Assembly: GCF_001949145.1 (NCBI RefSeq)
Contig: NW_019091391.1
Location: forward strand, 29,596 to 93,595
DNA length: 64,000 nucleotides
Direction of reading: 5' to 3'
Source: Acanthaster planci
Lineage: Eukaryota; Echinodermata; Asteroidea; Valvatida; Acanthasteridae
Shown here: piece by piece, positions 11,201 to 23,200 of the stretch
Numbering within the stretch: the first letter of the stretch is position 1
Layout: every line of letters starts with the position of its first letter
Notes under the pieces: model-generated
What the model was told of the DNA's origin: nothing
The model's input: only the letters and a program-made list of their open reading frames with translations
The model's database searches: none
Position numbers and translations under genes: made by a program

Positions 11201-14200
11201 NNNNNNNNNNNNNNNNNNNNNNNNNNNNNNNNNNNNNNNNNNNNNNNNNNNNNNNNNNNNNNNNNNNNNNNNNNNNNNNNNNNNNNNNNNNNNNNNNNNN
11301 NNNNNNNNNNNNNNNNNNNNNNNNNNNNNNNNNNNNNNNNNNNNNNNNNNNNNNNNNNNNNNNNNNNNNNNNNNNNNNNNNNNNNNNNNNNNNNNNNNNN
11401 NNNNNNNNNNNNNNNNNNNNNNNNNNNNNNNNNNNNNNNNNNNNNNNNNNNNNNNNNNNNNNNNNNNNNNNNNNNNNNNNNNNNNNNNNNNNNNNNNNNN
11501 NNNNNNNNNNNNNNNNNNNNNNNNNNNNNNNNNNNNNNNNNNNNNNNNNNNNNNNNNNNNNNNNNNNNNNNNNNNNNNNNNNNNNNNNNNNNNNNNNNNN
11601 NNNNNNNNNNNNNNNNNNNNNNNNNNNNNNNNNNNNNNNNNNNNNNNNNNNNNNNNNNNNNNNNNNNNNNNNNNNNNNNNNNNNNNNNNNNNNNNNNNNN
11701 NNNNNNNNNNNNNNCAAAAATGCAAAAAAAATCCATACAGGAAATCCAAAGGGATTTCAAGGAGCCACTGAATTTTCCTCCAAAGTGGAAACCAGAAAAA
11801 ATGGGACAGAATTGTCCCTGCCTGAAAAGAACTTGTCTGTGACACCAAACTGCATTTGTACTCGTCAAATAAAGAAAAAAGTAGCCACACACATTTCTTA
11901 CATACTTTTCCAATAAACAAAAAGATAAAATGCAACGAACTTCATCACCAAACAATATCCAAAATTGGACAAAATTCCACATTCTAGGGAGGAACTATGG
12001 ACAAAAGTTGATCAGCCATTTTGAGAGAAATCAGTGGCAACACACAAAAGATTATGTACACTAGTTTCCATAGCAACAGCTGAGGAAGAACAACATGAAT
12101 ATCATTTTATCGGTCACAAATTATGTTCACACTTCGGGAAGCATGAAATATAATCATTCTCAATTTCCTGAACTAACTTCCACACCAGAAATTAAAAAAA
12201 AAAACTCAACAGATAACATATGCAGAAACTCAGCAACGTTATGAACTCAGTGCTCAAGGCAAATCCTTACCTACACAGGTATAACCATCGCCTTTATATC
12301 CCAGCCTGCAATGACAGTAGAAGCCCGGGTCCGTGTCCTCACAGAACGCATTGATGCTACAGTTGTGTCTGCCCGTGTAACATTCGTCTGTGGGGTTATG
12401 ACAAACGGGAGAGGAGAGGGGGGTAATGTGAACAGGATGGACAGACCGGCTGATGATTTAGCACGGGAGGAGGGTGACACATACGTATTAACCTGTAACC
12501 CTGTGGGGGGAGGTAGGGGGTATGGACTACTGAATCCACCATATGTATCATCCCAGGGAATATGGGCCACATTTCCTGGAGAGGAGGAGGTTTGCAGGGG
12601 GCCTTAAACTGCGTCAAGGAAAGGTGAAAATTGGGATAACGTCATGCAATAATTAACACGTTGCATTACGAGGTTGGGACTGCACTATAATTCTGTAATC
12701 TTACTGTTATATGAAGGGTGGCGAAAGAGATATGGGGGGGGCGAGGGGAAGTGGTCTAGTTGAATCTTTATGATCAGCCAGTAAAAACTCTTGAATTTGT
12801 ACAGTTGTCAAAATCATCACCTCTAACCCTCTTCCGGTGTTTTCTGAATATACGGGGTTTTATTTCTAAAATCTTGTCTTTGTCTCTGTGTTCAACTTTA
12901 ATTTGACTTTTGTGATCCGTTAAAAAGAGTTTTGAAAAAATTCTCTAGTCTGTGATCTCTTATCAAGCTACTAGAAGGTCATCAAGTAGACGAGTCTCTA
13001 TTCAGGGAATTCAATTAAAAAATCCGAAGCCTGATGCCGAGGACCAAAATGAGAATGAGGTTTCAAAACCTTTTGTGAACTAATCAGAACCCTACACCAG
13101 TTAACAACATGAAGCTGGCTAGATTCAACTACTAGAAATAAAGATATTCTGGTCACTGCTGGAATCAACAAAGGCTTAATTGTAAGATATCGCTTGATTC
13201 AGCCAGGGATCGGCTCAAGATCTTTATGGCTGTATTCAGTACAGAGCGTAACATTTTGCCCAAATTAAATGAAGAGACTTGTAATGTTCAGTCATCCCTG
13301 TGCGCCTTTCCTGTATATTGAGTCGTCCATGTTTGCAATTATTGCCAGTTGTGTTACACCTGACACGTGGATATTGGGTTTTTGCTCACGAATGTCAACA
13401 ATAGCTTCACCGGTTAACTCACAAGCTTTAATTTTAATCTCTGGCGATGCCTCACTCACAACTATAAACAGAACTTCACAATGCATACATCCGGCTAAAT
13501 GAAGACAGCACGAAATTCTGCCAAGAGTGGGCGGCACTGATTGCATAGTTTGCCACAAAAAATTGGCGGAGGTAAAGGTTTCCGATAATCCAACGGCCGT
13601 GAGCACAAAGTTTCTTGAACAGTTGTTTGTGTCACATCCGGTGGAATTGTACAACTTCATAACGATCCACTGTTTTGTGTTTAACACTTTCATGAAATCC
13701 ACATTAATCTGTCTGCCAAGTAAAAAACACTGTGACATACATTAACTTCATATGTATCTTTCTTTCACAAATCTTTCATGCTCAGTACAACATGATGGGA
13801 TCATGTTTTATTCTCATCTGTATAAAGCTGGGGGTTCCAATTTTCATAATCATTTTGTGACAAAAGCCATTAAATATGTACAGGGTTACAGCTAAGCTGG
13901 TTGGCGCCGGTCGGGGATCTCCATAGCGTTCTACCGTCCGGCACTAAGCTTGAAGAAACAGCCCACCGACCAGCACGAAATCCTTTAAAAACATCCCCCC
14001 CAAAAAAAACATTAGTCACTATGAAATTTCATTTTTTTACCTAGAAAAATTGTTGAAAAATTGAACTTCTAATCAATTTGGAAAGTAAAACCCTGTGAAG
14101 AAGCAATCTAGAGTCCCGTTAAGCGGGCCCCTGGACCCCCCCCCGGCCATGGCCCACGACACTCCGGTCGCTTCGCTCCCGCCATTACTGAATTTATCCT

Positions 14201-17200
14201 GCACTAAAGTATGGCTGGCTATAACACTGGATACATGTCTATTTTTGCTTTGTTCACTGCATTTCACTTGAAAGGTTCTTTTTCCTCTGCACTTCTATGT
14301 GAGGCCCGCAGAACCAACACCACGCTTTTAAGACAGAGAGTACAATTCAGCTCAAAAACCAGAAACTATGATATGAGAGGCAAACAAGGAAGTCTGAACA
14401 GACGAAGGGCTGTATGAGGGGGGGGGTGGAGAAAGAGGGGTTGGGAGGATAGATGACGCAGCTCAATGCCAGCATCACGCAGTGGTTAGATCACACAACC
14501 ACCTGTCGGCTCAACATTCAATTTGAATCAACAGAGGAGACTCATAAACCAACTTGAGGTCCAGGAGTATTTATATGCATGGTACCATCAAGCTTGCAAT
14601 CTGACACACCAACTCTCGGGGGCTTTCTACTTTTAGGCTTTCCAATAATAAAAACTAATAGTGTGATTTACAATGCGCCATACCATCTAGACCAAAGCTT
14701 TAAGCAACACCAGATAAAAAAGTAGACATTTCCACAGACATTTGGGACCAGGTGAATTACGAAGTATTTCTCGAATATTCAAATGGTCTGCAGTGATCTG
14801 ATGTTGGAGGAGATAATGTTCCAAAATGAACGTCCAGCAATTACGAAGGCTTCGTCATACACGCAATCTCATGACAAAGCTCATAATTTCAATCTACTAG
14901 CACAGGAGAGCAGACCACCCAAGGGAATAAATCAGTATTTATATTGACAAATTAAATTTAGAGCAATTTTTTTTCGCTCATAAAATCTGAAGCATTCTTT
15001 AGTTCTTAAACATGTTTGCAAAGAAAACAAACTTTCTCTTGAAAAGAAAGGCTGTCTCATTCTTAATTCTGTCCTCTTCATCTACAGAAATTACTAATAG
15101 AGTAGAAAACAGACCAAAGGTCATTATCCCTTGGTTTGAAGACCTTGACCAACAAGTTACCCACCATTACTGGGGTCATTTTCTTCCTTTTTTTCCTCTC
15201 TTATTGCAGGCAAAGTACCTTGACCTCCAGGGTGGGATCCAAGTAAGGATTACCAACTTTTTCTGCAGGGGAGTTTTTCCTAGACTTTCTTGGCCTCTGA
15301 CTCATTTGATGGTCAGGCTGTTGTGGCTTGCTCGTCAAAACTCTCGATTATGAAGAAGTCAAATTTGCTTTTTGGGGGAGGGGTCGTATGTGATACATAA
15401 CAGGTGAACCCTTGTTCTTTTTTAGGCTGGCTTTAGAGAGAGACAAAACAGGGATGAAATTCAAAAATTGCTCTGAAAAGAGAACTTCTGCCAATATCAA
15501 AACAGAAAATATTCACTTTCAGTGGTTTCCAAACCAGGTTTGAACCAAAATTTTTAACCTGCCCAATGATATGATGTCCTCTAAATATAAAAGCAAGTAT
15601 CTGAACCTTTCAGCTGTTTTGTGCTTTGCAGTTTTTTTGCAAAATGAACCAGCTTTTGACACTCTCAACAGAGTTTTTATCTCGCAAATGATAAATATCA
15701 AATAACAATTTCAGGTATAAATGTAGCCCACTGTGCTGTGTTAGTGCGCCCTCTTGTGAGATTATAATGGCCATGCGTTGCACTTCACATTACCGCCTGT
15801 GATGACCGCCATGTTTCCTCATGTTTTGCGCAAGTTCTGACAGAAAACATCGTAATTCCAAATCAGCATGGATTATAATGGTGTAATCTGCAATTTATCA
15901 TTGGCTCTCAGGTGAGTTATAATTATTACAAAAAAATGATAAAAACTACCTTCCTGGGAAGTGTGTTCTTTAAGTGTATTTTAAGGAAAGATATGGCATG
16001 TCAGTCCCCACACTGAGAAAGATTTATTGGTCATGCGTGCATATGGAAGGGCATGGTTATGTGTTTATAGCCGTCACTTTGTCGGTACCCGTAAATTCCG
16101 GGTGTACTGCTGGACTCGTGATTTCAGCAGAATGGGCATAAAATGCCACTAGTATATTGGAGTATAATTACTTCATTAGTTTGTCGATCTGTGGGAAGAG
16201 AGCATGTGTACATCATTACATGTACATGTATACAGTGTTCGTTTTATTCGGCTCTCTGCCCAAGGCTTTCAGCTTTCACCTCCCGGTAGACATCACCGCT
16301 GTTGGTGTTTGCGGCATCCAGCTTTGGATTTCACCAGTGAGGCAGCGCATCCAGCCCGAGTGGTGACTGTTGATGTATCGTGCCAGAACTACATATGCAT
16401 GTGCAAGAGCTGCATGTATGTACATGCACACAGTGGACTGTTCCTTGTGGACTTAGTAACTGCCAGACAGGTGTGGACGGTCTGAGGTTCAGTATTGGTT
16501 GCTCCTGGCTAGAGGGAGGCTCCACCCCATGCAGTGGGAATGAACCAGTGAACTGAACAAAACTGAAAACTGTTTCAGATTGAAAGCAGGGTTCTGCTGC
16601 GGTTGATGCTGGAGATCTCATGTAAATTTATTACTATACGATCGTATCCCTTTTTTGGATTGAGCTCAGACAACTAGCATTTACTTGATGTAAGTTGTGT
16701 TGTTGTAATAAAAGCAAGAAAAGAAAAGAGAAAGAGAGTCCATTTGGCTTACATAAAGTAAAAATGTCTGTTTCAAAATGTTCAGCAGGGTTGATCCCTC
16801 CGAAATCAGCTCTTCCAAAGTTTCAAATTTACAGTAGATCAAATTTAGTGAAATTTCCTGATGACATCATCAGCCAACAAACTCAAGGCTCAGTTCATGG
16901 ACCGACTTCCTACAAAAATTGACCAAGACTGTGCCGCACCATTTGTGATCGGTTCTCAGATTTATTTTGGCTCAGTACAAAGCTCTGCTAGGCATTTTTC
17001 TTTGGCCTTGTGGCTCCAGAGATTTGGGACCAGACTGTTACTGCCGGTAAACAGTTCTCTCTTGTTGAGGTGATCCAGCAGCCATTGTCAAAACAATTAC
17101 GGCTGCCACAACTTCAGTGATTTCTTGTGGCGAATGTAGTCTTGGGTGGGGTCCTGTTTGCAAGGATTTGGGCTCAAAATAGACGAGATGGGACCCACTG

Positions 17201-20200
17201 TCGGGGAAGGGGGGGTTGAAAGGGGGCCGCCCATCTGGTAGAAGCTTCAGCTAGTGTAACAGGTTTTTTTAGTCGTCATAGCCCATGGTTAGATCTGTGA
17301 ACTCATCAAGCAGTATTTTTAATTCTGGGTGACAGACAATGTGTCTTCTCTCGATGACTCAATGTGGCCACACACAACCAGCTGCGAATACTGCAGACGG
17401 TGGGCACGCTCTGTGTGGGAAGTGGGACTTACCGGTACGCATCTGGCCGAAGCTTCAAGTTCCCAGGGGACCAATTCAACCTGTGTACCATTACCAGACA
17501 TCAGTTTGCACCATGCAAACAGCTGATCTGACAGGGTTCTTCTGACAGGGTAAGATCTGTGAACTCGACTTGTGCAGTTTGGAGTTTTGGGTGGCAAGCA
17601 ATGGGCCTCCTCTTCCTATCAGGGTATGATGTGACCAGGGGTGTCAGCAGCAAATATCACAGGGGGTTTTGAAGCAAACAGACCCACAGCCCAACGGGCG
17701 GAATACCAGCTGTCATATCAGCGGTGAGAACAAGGATGCATGAATCATTCCTCTCCTGATCTTACCACTGTCCCCCCCACCCCATCTCCCACCCCGTCCC
17801 TCACCCGGTCTTCTACTTACCAAGGCTGCAAGTAGTACCATCATTTCGTAACCAGTAACCGTTATTGCAGGCGCAGACGACCTGGTTGACGTGCGCCTGA
17901 ATGCAGATCTGCTCGCAACCCCCGTTGAACACAGAGCAAGGATTGATACCTGGATGGACGAGATTTGAAACACCGTCAACAATGCCAGGAACTGAGACCT
18001 CAAACTCGCACGAAAATTTCACTGCCTCAAAACTAGCAGAGATTGGTCAGTTTGGTTGCTGTCCTTGGAATCTGCTATTCCCATATCAACTTCATTTCAA
18101 TAATGAGAACTGGGCAAACAGCCAACAGGAGATGAGCTCATGGCAATAAAAAAACATGCAGATGGAATTTTGTTAGGAAGGGAAGACAAGTACCTGACCT
18201 TGGCCAAACCAAAGGGGGAAAAAGAGAATAATCCATTCCACTCGGCTTGAAACAGTCCATCTGTTCCCTCATGCAATAACTCCTTCCATTGCATGAATGA
18301 GAAATGTTACTGGTTTTACATTTAAACACATGCTGAATGAGGTCCCTGCAGCACCAGAAGAAATCTCAACCTGATGAAAACCTCACATCACCCAAGGGTC
18401 CAAAAATTCTTGTGACCATGTAATGGAACTTCCATTTACTGTGGAATGGAACATCTATCTTTTGTGGTGCAGCTTTGCTATGCATTTGGATGAATAATTC
18501 AGTGACATGTGATCGGTGACACACCAATAAGATGACAGGGACTTATCCTGACATTGTACGGTAGCTTATGGTCCATGCTGTGGGCATCACGTACTGAAAG
18601 GGTCAAGTCTTATCCAAGGTGTCTCCGACTTACTTGAGATCACTCTCCTGCTGGGGTGGACCACCTCCACCCCTGTGGGTCTCTGCATGCTGCCCCGCAG
18701 TCTCACCCTGCCCCCGCCCGTCGCCTTGTCCACTCTCACGATCATGTCTTCATCCCACTCCGTGAACCACACGTAATCTTGGAACTCGGAGATGCCAAAT
18801 GGCTGACCCATTTGGCTGCTGGTGATGATGCGACGCTCCGTCCCGTCAAGGTTGGATATCTCTATCACCTGGGAAAAGGGACAATTGAAAGCATGCCTAA
18901 TCTCTGGAATCTAGTCAATTTGTTAAGATGCCGACTGGTAGCAGAGTTTAATGTTTAATTGCCCGGACCAAGCCAATTCATACATACACTTGGGGTAAAA
19001 GCGAATGTGAGCACGTGACTGTGACATCAGCTCAACTACTAGTGCTGCGATTTCGCAATAGTCAAACACAATGAAGTTGGCTGATTTTTTAAAGATCAGT
19101 CTTGGAATATACTTTTAATTAGGAGCCTTTCACATACATTTTGTCAAATTATAATTCCTCTATTTCACTTTAAACTGTATGATTTATTTCCTTCTCTATC
19201 ACAGTGAGAAGCAATGGAAAAAAGTGCAGTGAGCTCCTTTTAACATTTCTGACAAACTAACACCACAACTTTCTAAGAGGAATATGCTATTCTAAAGTTT
19301 TAATAGGAGAGAAAAACCTCAACCAGTGACAGGTTGAAAGTACTTACGCAGACTGTCTGCATAACTCATTAGCATTCATTTGAACAGATCTCCAGGTGTA
19401 TTTTACTGGCAGATCTATAATTAGAGTTGGATAACCTTTCTCCGAAATACGACAGTGTACCTGTTAGGACACACCTGTCCACTGCGACACACTGTTCTTA
19501 CGAATGGGCACACTCGATGGGCAATAAATTAACTTTTCTTGTGGGCATTTCTGACAATTATCCTTGCTTCTTATTACTAAGAAAAATAACCCACCTCAAT
19601 TTTAATGTTTGTGGAGAGAAATGTTTTTCTGCTTCTTTAAAATGCTGGAGACTAGAGGGCGCTGTTGATGTTGCTTTGATGTCAATTTAGGAGGTCACTG
19701 TATTTAATTTACCTAAACTTTATCAGACTATGCCCAATGTTTTCATCTACAAATTGTGAAATAATATTTAAAGTTGCTTACAGAGTTTGCCCAAGAATTC
19801 GACTCTGCACTAAAATTGGCAAAGAACCCAAATATAAAGAACTGACCCTTCGGGCAGGTTTTTGTACTTATTGCAAGGCCGCTAAAGCAATAGCCTAGGT
19901 TGATAATGCAATGACACTGCTTAACACAAGAAAATATAGGTTGAAATTATCAATTACCATCCTTGCCAATATGGCCAACTGGAAACACAGGTGTTAAACA
20001 GGTGTGCGAGTGTAGTCAAGAACAAACAAAATATCACTTGGCCTTCATCAAGAACATCGCTTTCCAGCAGCAGCTGAGGGTGAAATCTCAAAATCCGATA
20101 CCTGTTCCCCCTGACCGGCTGTCACTCAGCAAATCCCCCCAAATCTTTGACAAGCCTGAGAACCTGATCCCTGGACAAATTTCCACGGCATCTGGCTGGC

Positions 20201-23200
20201 CCTACCGGCATCTGGCTGGCCCTACCGGCATCTGGCTGGCCCTACCGGCAAATCCCTCCATAAACCTGTTTGAGCCTTGGCCTCATTCTAGAGACTCAAG
20301 GTCTAAGCAGAAGACACTGCTTATAAAATTCTCCAGCTTCGCACGAATTGACAGGTAACCAGTAACATGAAATATGAATTGCATGGCATTTTCACTGGTG
20401 ACCTAACACTGTTACGCCAATATTTCTTGGCTTAGCAGATCCAACAGACTCCAAGTCTCACCTTTCTGCCGCTGTCAATCCATAAAAGCTTCTGGCTCTG
20501 ATAGTCGATGGTGATGCTGGTGGGTGTGGTCAGGTTACTGGTTGCTATGGTAGCACGGTGCCTTCCATCATGACGAACAGCCTCGATTTTGGCCGGGCTG
20601 GCTAAATCAGTCCAGTATATCAGACTGAAAAGCATGTAATGGTGAAGTGTTAGCGAGCAGTGGAAATGTAGGCCAGAATATGAGCATATTGGATTCGTTC
20701 TATGTGTCTTCTTTCTAGGTGTCGTCAGACTTGTCAGCAACAGTGCCTGGGGCACTTTGGAGGATCGTTGGTGTCATGAACAGAAATAAATCATATTCAC
20801 AACTTTCAGGGATTAGATTGGAGGAAAATTAAAGTATCCGCACAAAATAATCACCTAAGGGTTTGATCATGGCCTCATAGCAGCGTACGGTCTGTGTTTC
20901 CTCCAAGGTACCCCTTAAAATACCCATTTCTTGTGATCAATATCAACCGTTGTCTGTAAAAACACTATAAAGGTAAACGGAGCATCTTCAGATTTTAAAA
21001 CACGTCGATTGTTTAAAAATCCTGGAATCGGGAAACTCCTAATGAAAAAATCCTGAAATCCGGAAAATCCTGAGGAAAAAAAGTTGTGAAATCTGGAAAA
21101 TCCTGATGAAATAAATCGTGAAATCCGGAAAATCCTGATGAAAAAAATCGTGAAATCTGGAAAATCCTGATGAAATAAATCGTGAAATCCGGAAAATCCT
21201 GATGAAATAAATCATGAAATCCAGAAAATCCTGATGAAAAAAAATCGTGAAATCCGGAAAATCCTGATGAAAAAAAATCGTGAAATCCGGAAAATCTTGA
21301 GGAAAAAATCCTGATGAAAAAAATCCTGCAACCAAGAAAAAAAGTGATAAATATTGGCCCTGAACTTTGCTTGAATTCAAATATCCAGTGTACTGCATTC
21401 CCACAAGAATAATCCAAAATGATTTTTAATGCACTCCGATCCCAATTTTTATAAATCTCCCAACACATAAAACTTTTTGCAGTTGAGTACAGCATTCTTA
21501 CTTCAGAGATGGGTGAACCGCAATACCACTAGGAACTTGGAGCCCTGTTTCGACAATCACCTCCGGAACGCAGGCGTGAACGCTGCAGGATGCAATGTGG
21601 CCCTTCCTGTCACAAATCAAGCATTAACATTATTACTTAGCAGAAATAGAAGACTAGTTTTGGTACAATAACCATCACTGCCCTCACACTTCCTTGTAGG
21701 AAGAAACAGTTGGTGTAAATCGTCCTGCTTAAGGACATACAAGCACCCAATAACGCTGGACTCAAAAGCCGTAGTCTGTAGAATTACCAAGACCATTGAG
21801 ACACGAGACGACGGCTGCTGTGGCCTATACCATTCTTTAGACCATGCACTACGTCTTATCAGAGCCTACTTGTTGAGCACACAATTTAAAAGAGATCTTG
21901 AAATTCAAAGCCATTTCCAAGGTTCTAAAGAGCCCCACAAACCCTGATACAAGTGTTTGTAGGATTTTTCTGTAATCCTAGCTTTGGAGTACGGCCCATT
22001 CACATTATAGTGCACCACCCACAGATTGCCGCAGAGAAGCCATTTTCAAGTTTACGGTTGACAAAAACGTGGCCGACTCACCACAATTAGAATTTTAGCT
22101 CTTTACAGACAGCGCGGCAGGCGAATAGAGCTTTGTCAGCAATTTCCCACAATGCACTGTGACAAAGACCTCTGTGTGGCAATCCCCTGGTGGTGTGCTG
22201 AATGGAGAATTGCCTATATTTTTACAAGTCTGCCTTTCATTGTAGTTGCAAAAAAAGGAAACTGTTGGTCTTCTCTCTTACTCTGAATCTGTCCAGTAAA
22301 GTCGTCCTCGCAACCAATCCAGAGCTATACCACCGATCACTCCTAGCCCCTCCACAATGACTGCCCTGCTCTGCATGTCCATACCAATGCGTTCAATCAT
22401 CTTCCGGCCCGCATCCGCAAAGTAGACCGTCTTATCGGCTAGGTCGTAGTCCAGGGCAACCAGGTCCTCCATGTTGCCGTAAGCGACCTGCATGTAGTCC
22501 GTGCCGTCAAAGTTGATGCGTTGGATGTCGTGCCGGTTGGTGAAGATGAGGTAAGGTTGCGGAGCCGGGGGTGGTCGACCCTCCTCGATGTCAATGGGAC
22601 AATCGCCGTGGGTGGTGCAATTTAAGCGGGCTGTGTCAAAGGTGAAAAAAAAAGGACATCTGTGTCCTGACCCACAAAATGAATCTTAAAAACCAATTTT
22701 TTTTTTCAAAGAGCAAACTGAGCTTTAATCTCCACTGTATCACACTACTAGCGTTAAACAGACGGTGGGTATGACCTTCACCACCTTGGATCCAAGGCTC
22801 GAAGGCTTGACATACCTATGGGACTTTGAGGGGGTTGCCTGAACGGGTGTATGACGCGGATGCTCCTGGGGTTGGAATCTAGGTAAGTGGTGGTGATGAC
22901 TACCATGTCGTGGCCCGTGTACTTATTAGCCCGACTGATTGTCTGATCCGTCAGCCGTGTCCAGTAGATGTGGTCGACAAAGAGGGACAGACCATAGCAG
23001 TCAGAGCTGGAGACAAAGAAAAATCAATGAAAATAAAGTCACTCAGTTGGATGTGAACCAACCACCTCTTGCTTTCACTGTACTGTCCATGGTTCTGATT
23101 ACATGCAAGGCACAAAGGTTGGTTTCATGAATGATGGCATTTGATATTCTAGCTAAGTAACATATCCATAAGTTTTGAAATGACTTCTTAACTGAGACAA

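Noticed and set aside
10978-11982. Long open frames across 11.0-12.0 kb
   Set aside because: They exist only because the N gap contains no stop codons.
21013-21495. Repetitive Phe/Ser/Asp-rich frame on the minus strand
   Set aside because: It is a translation of the 33-bp intronic tandem repeat; the period in bases explains the apparent protein repeat.
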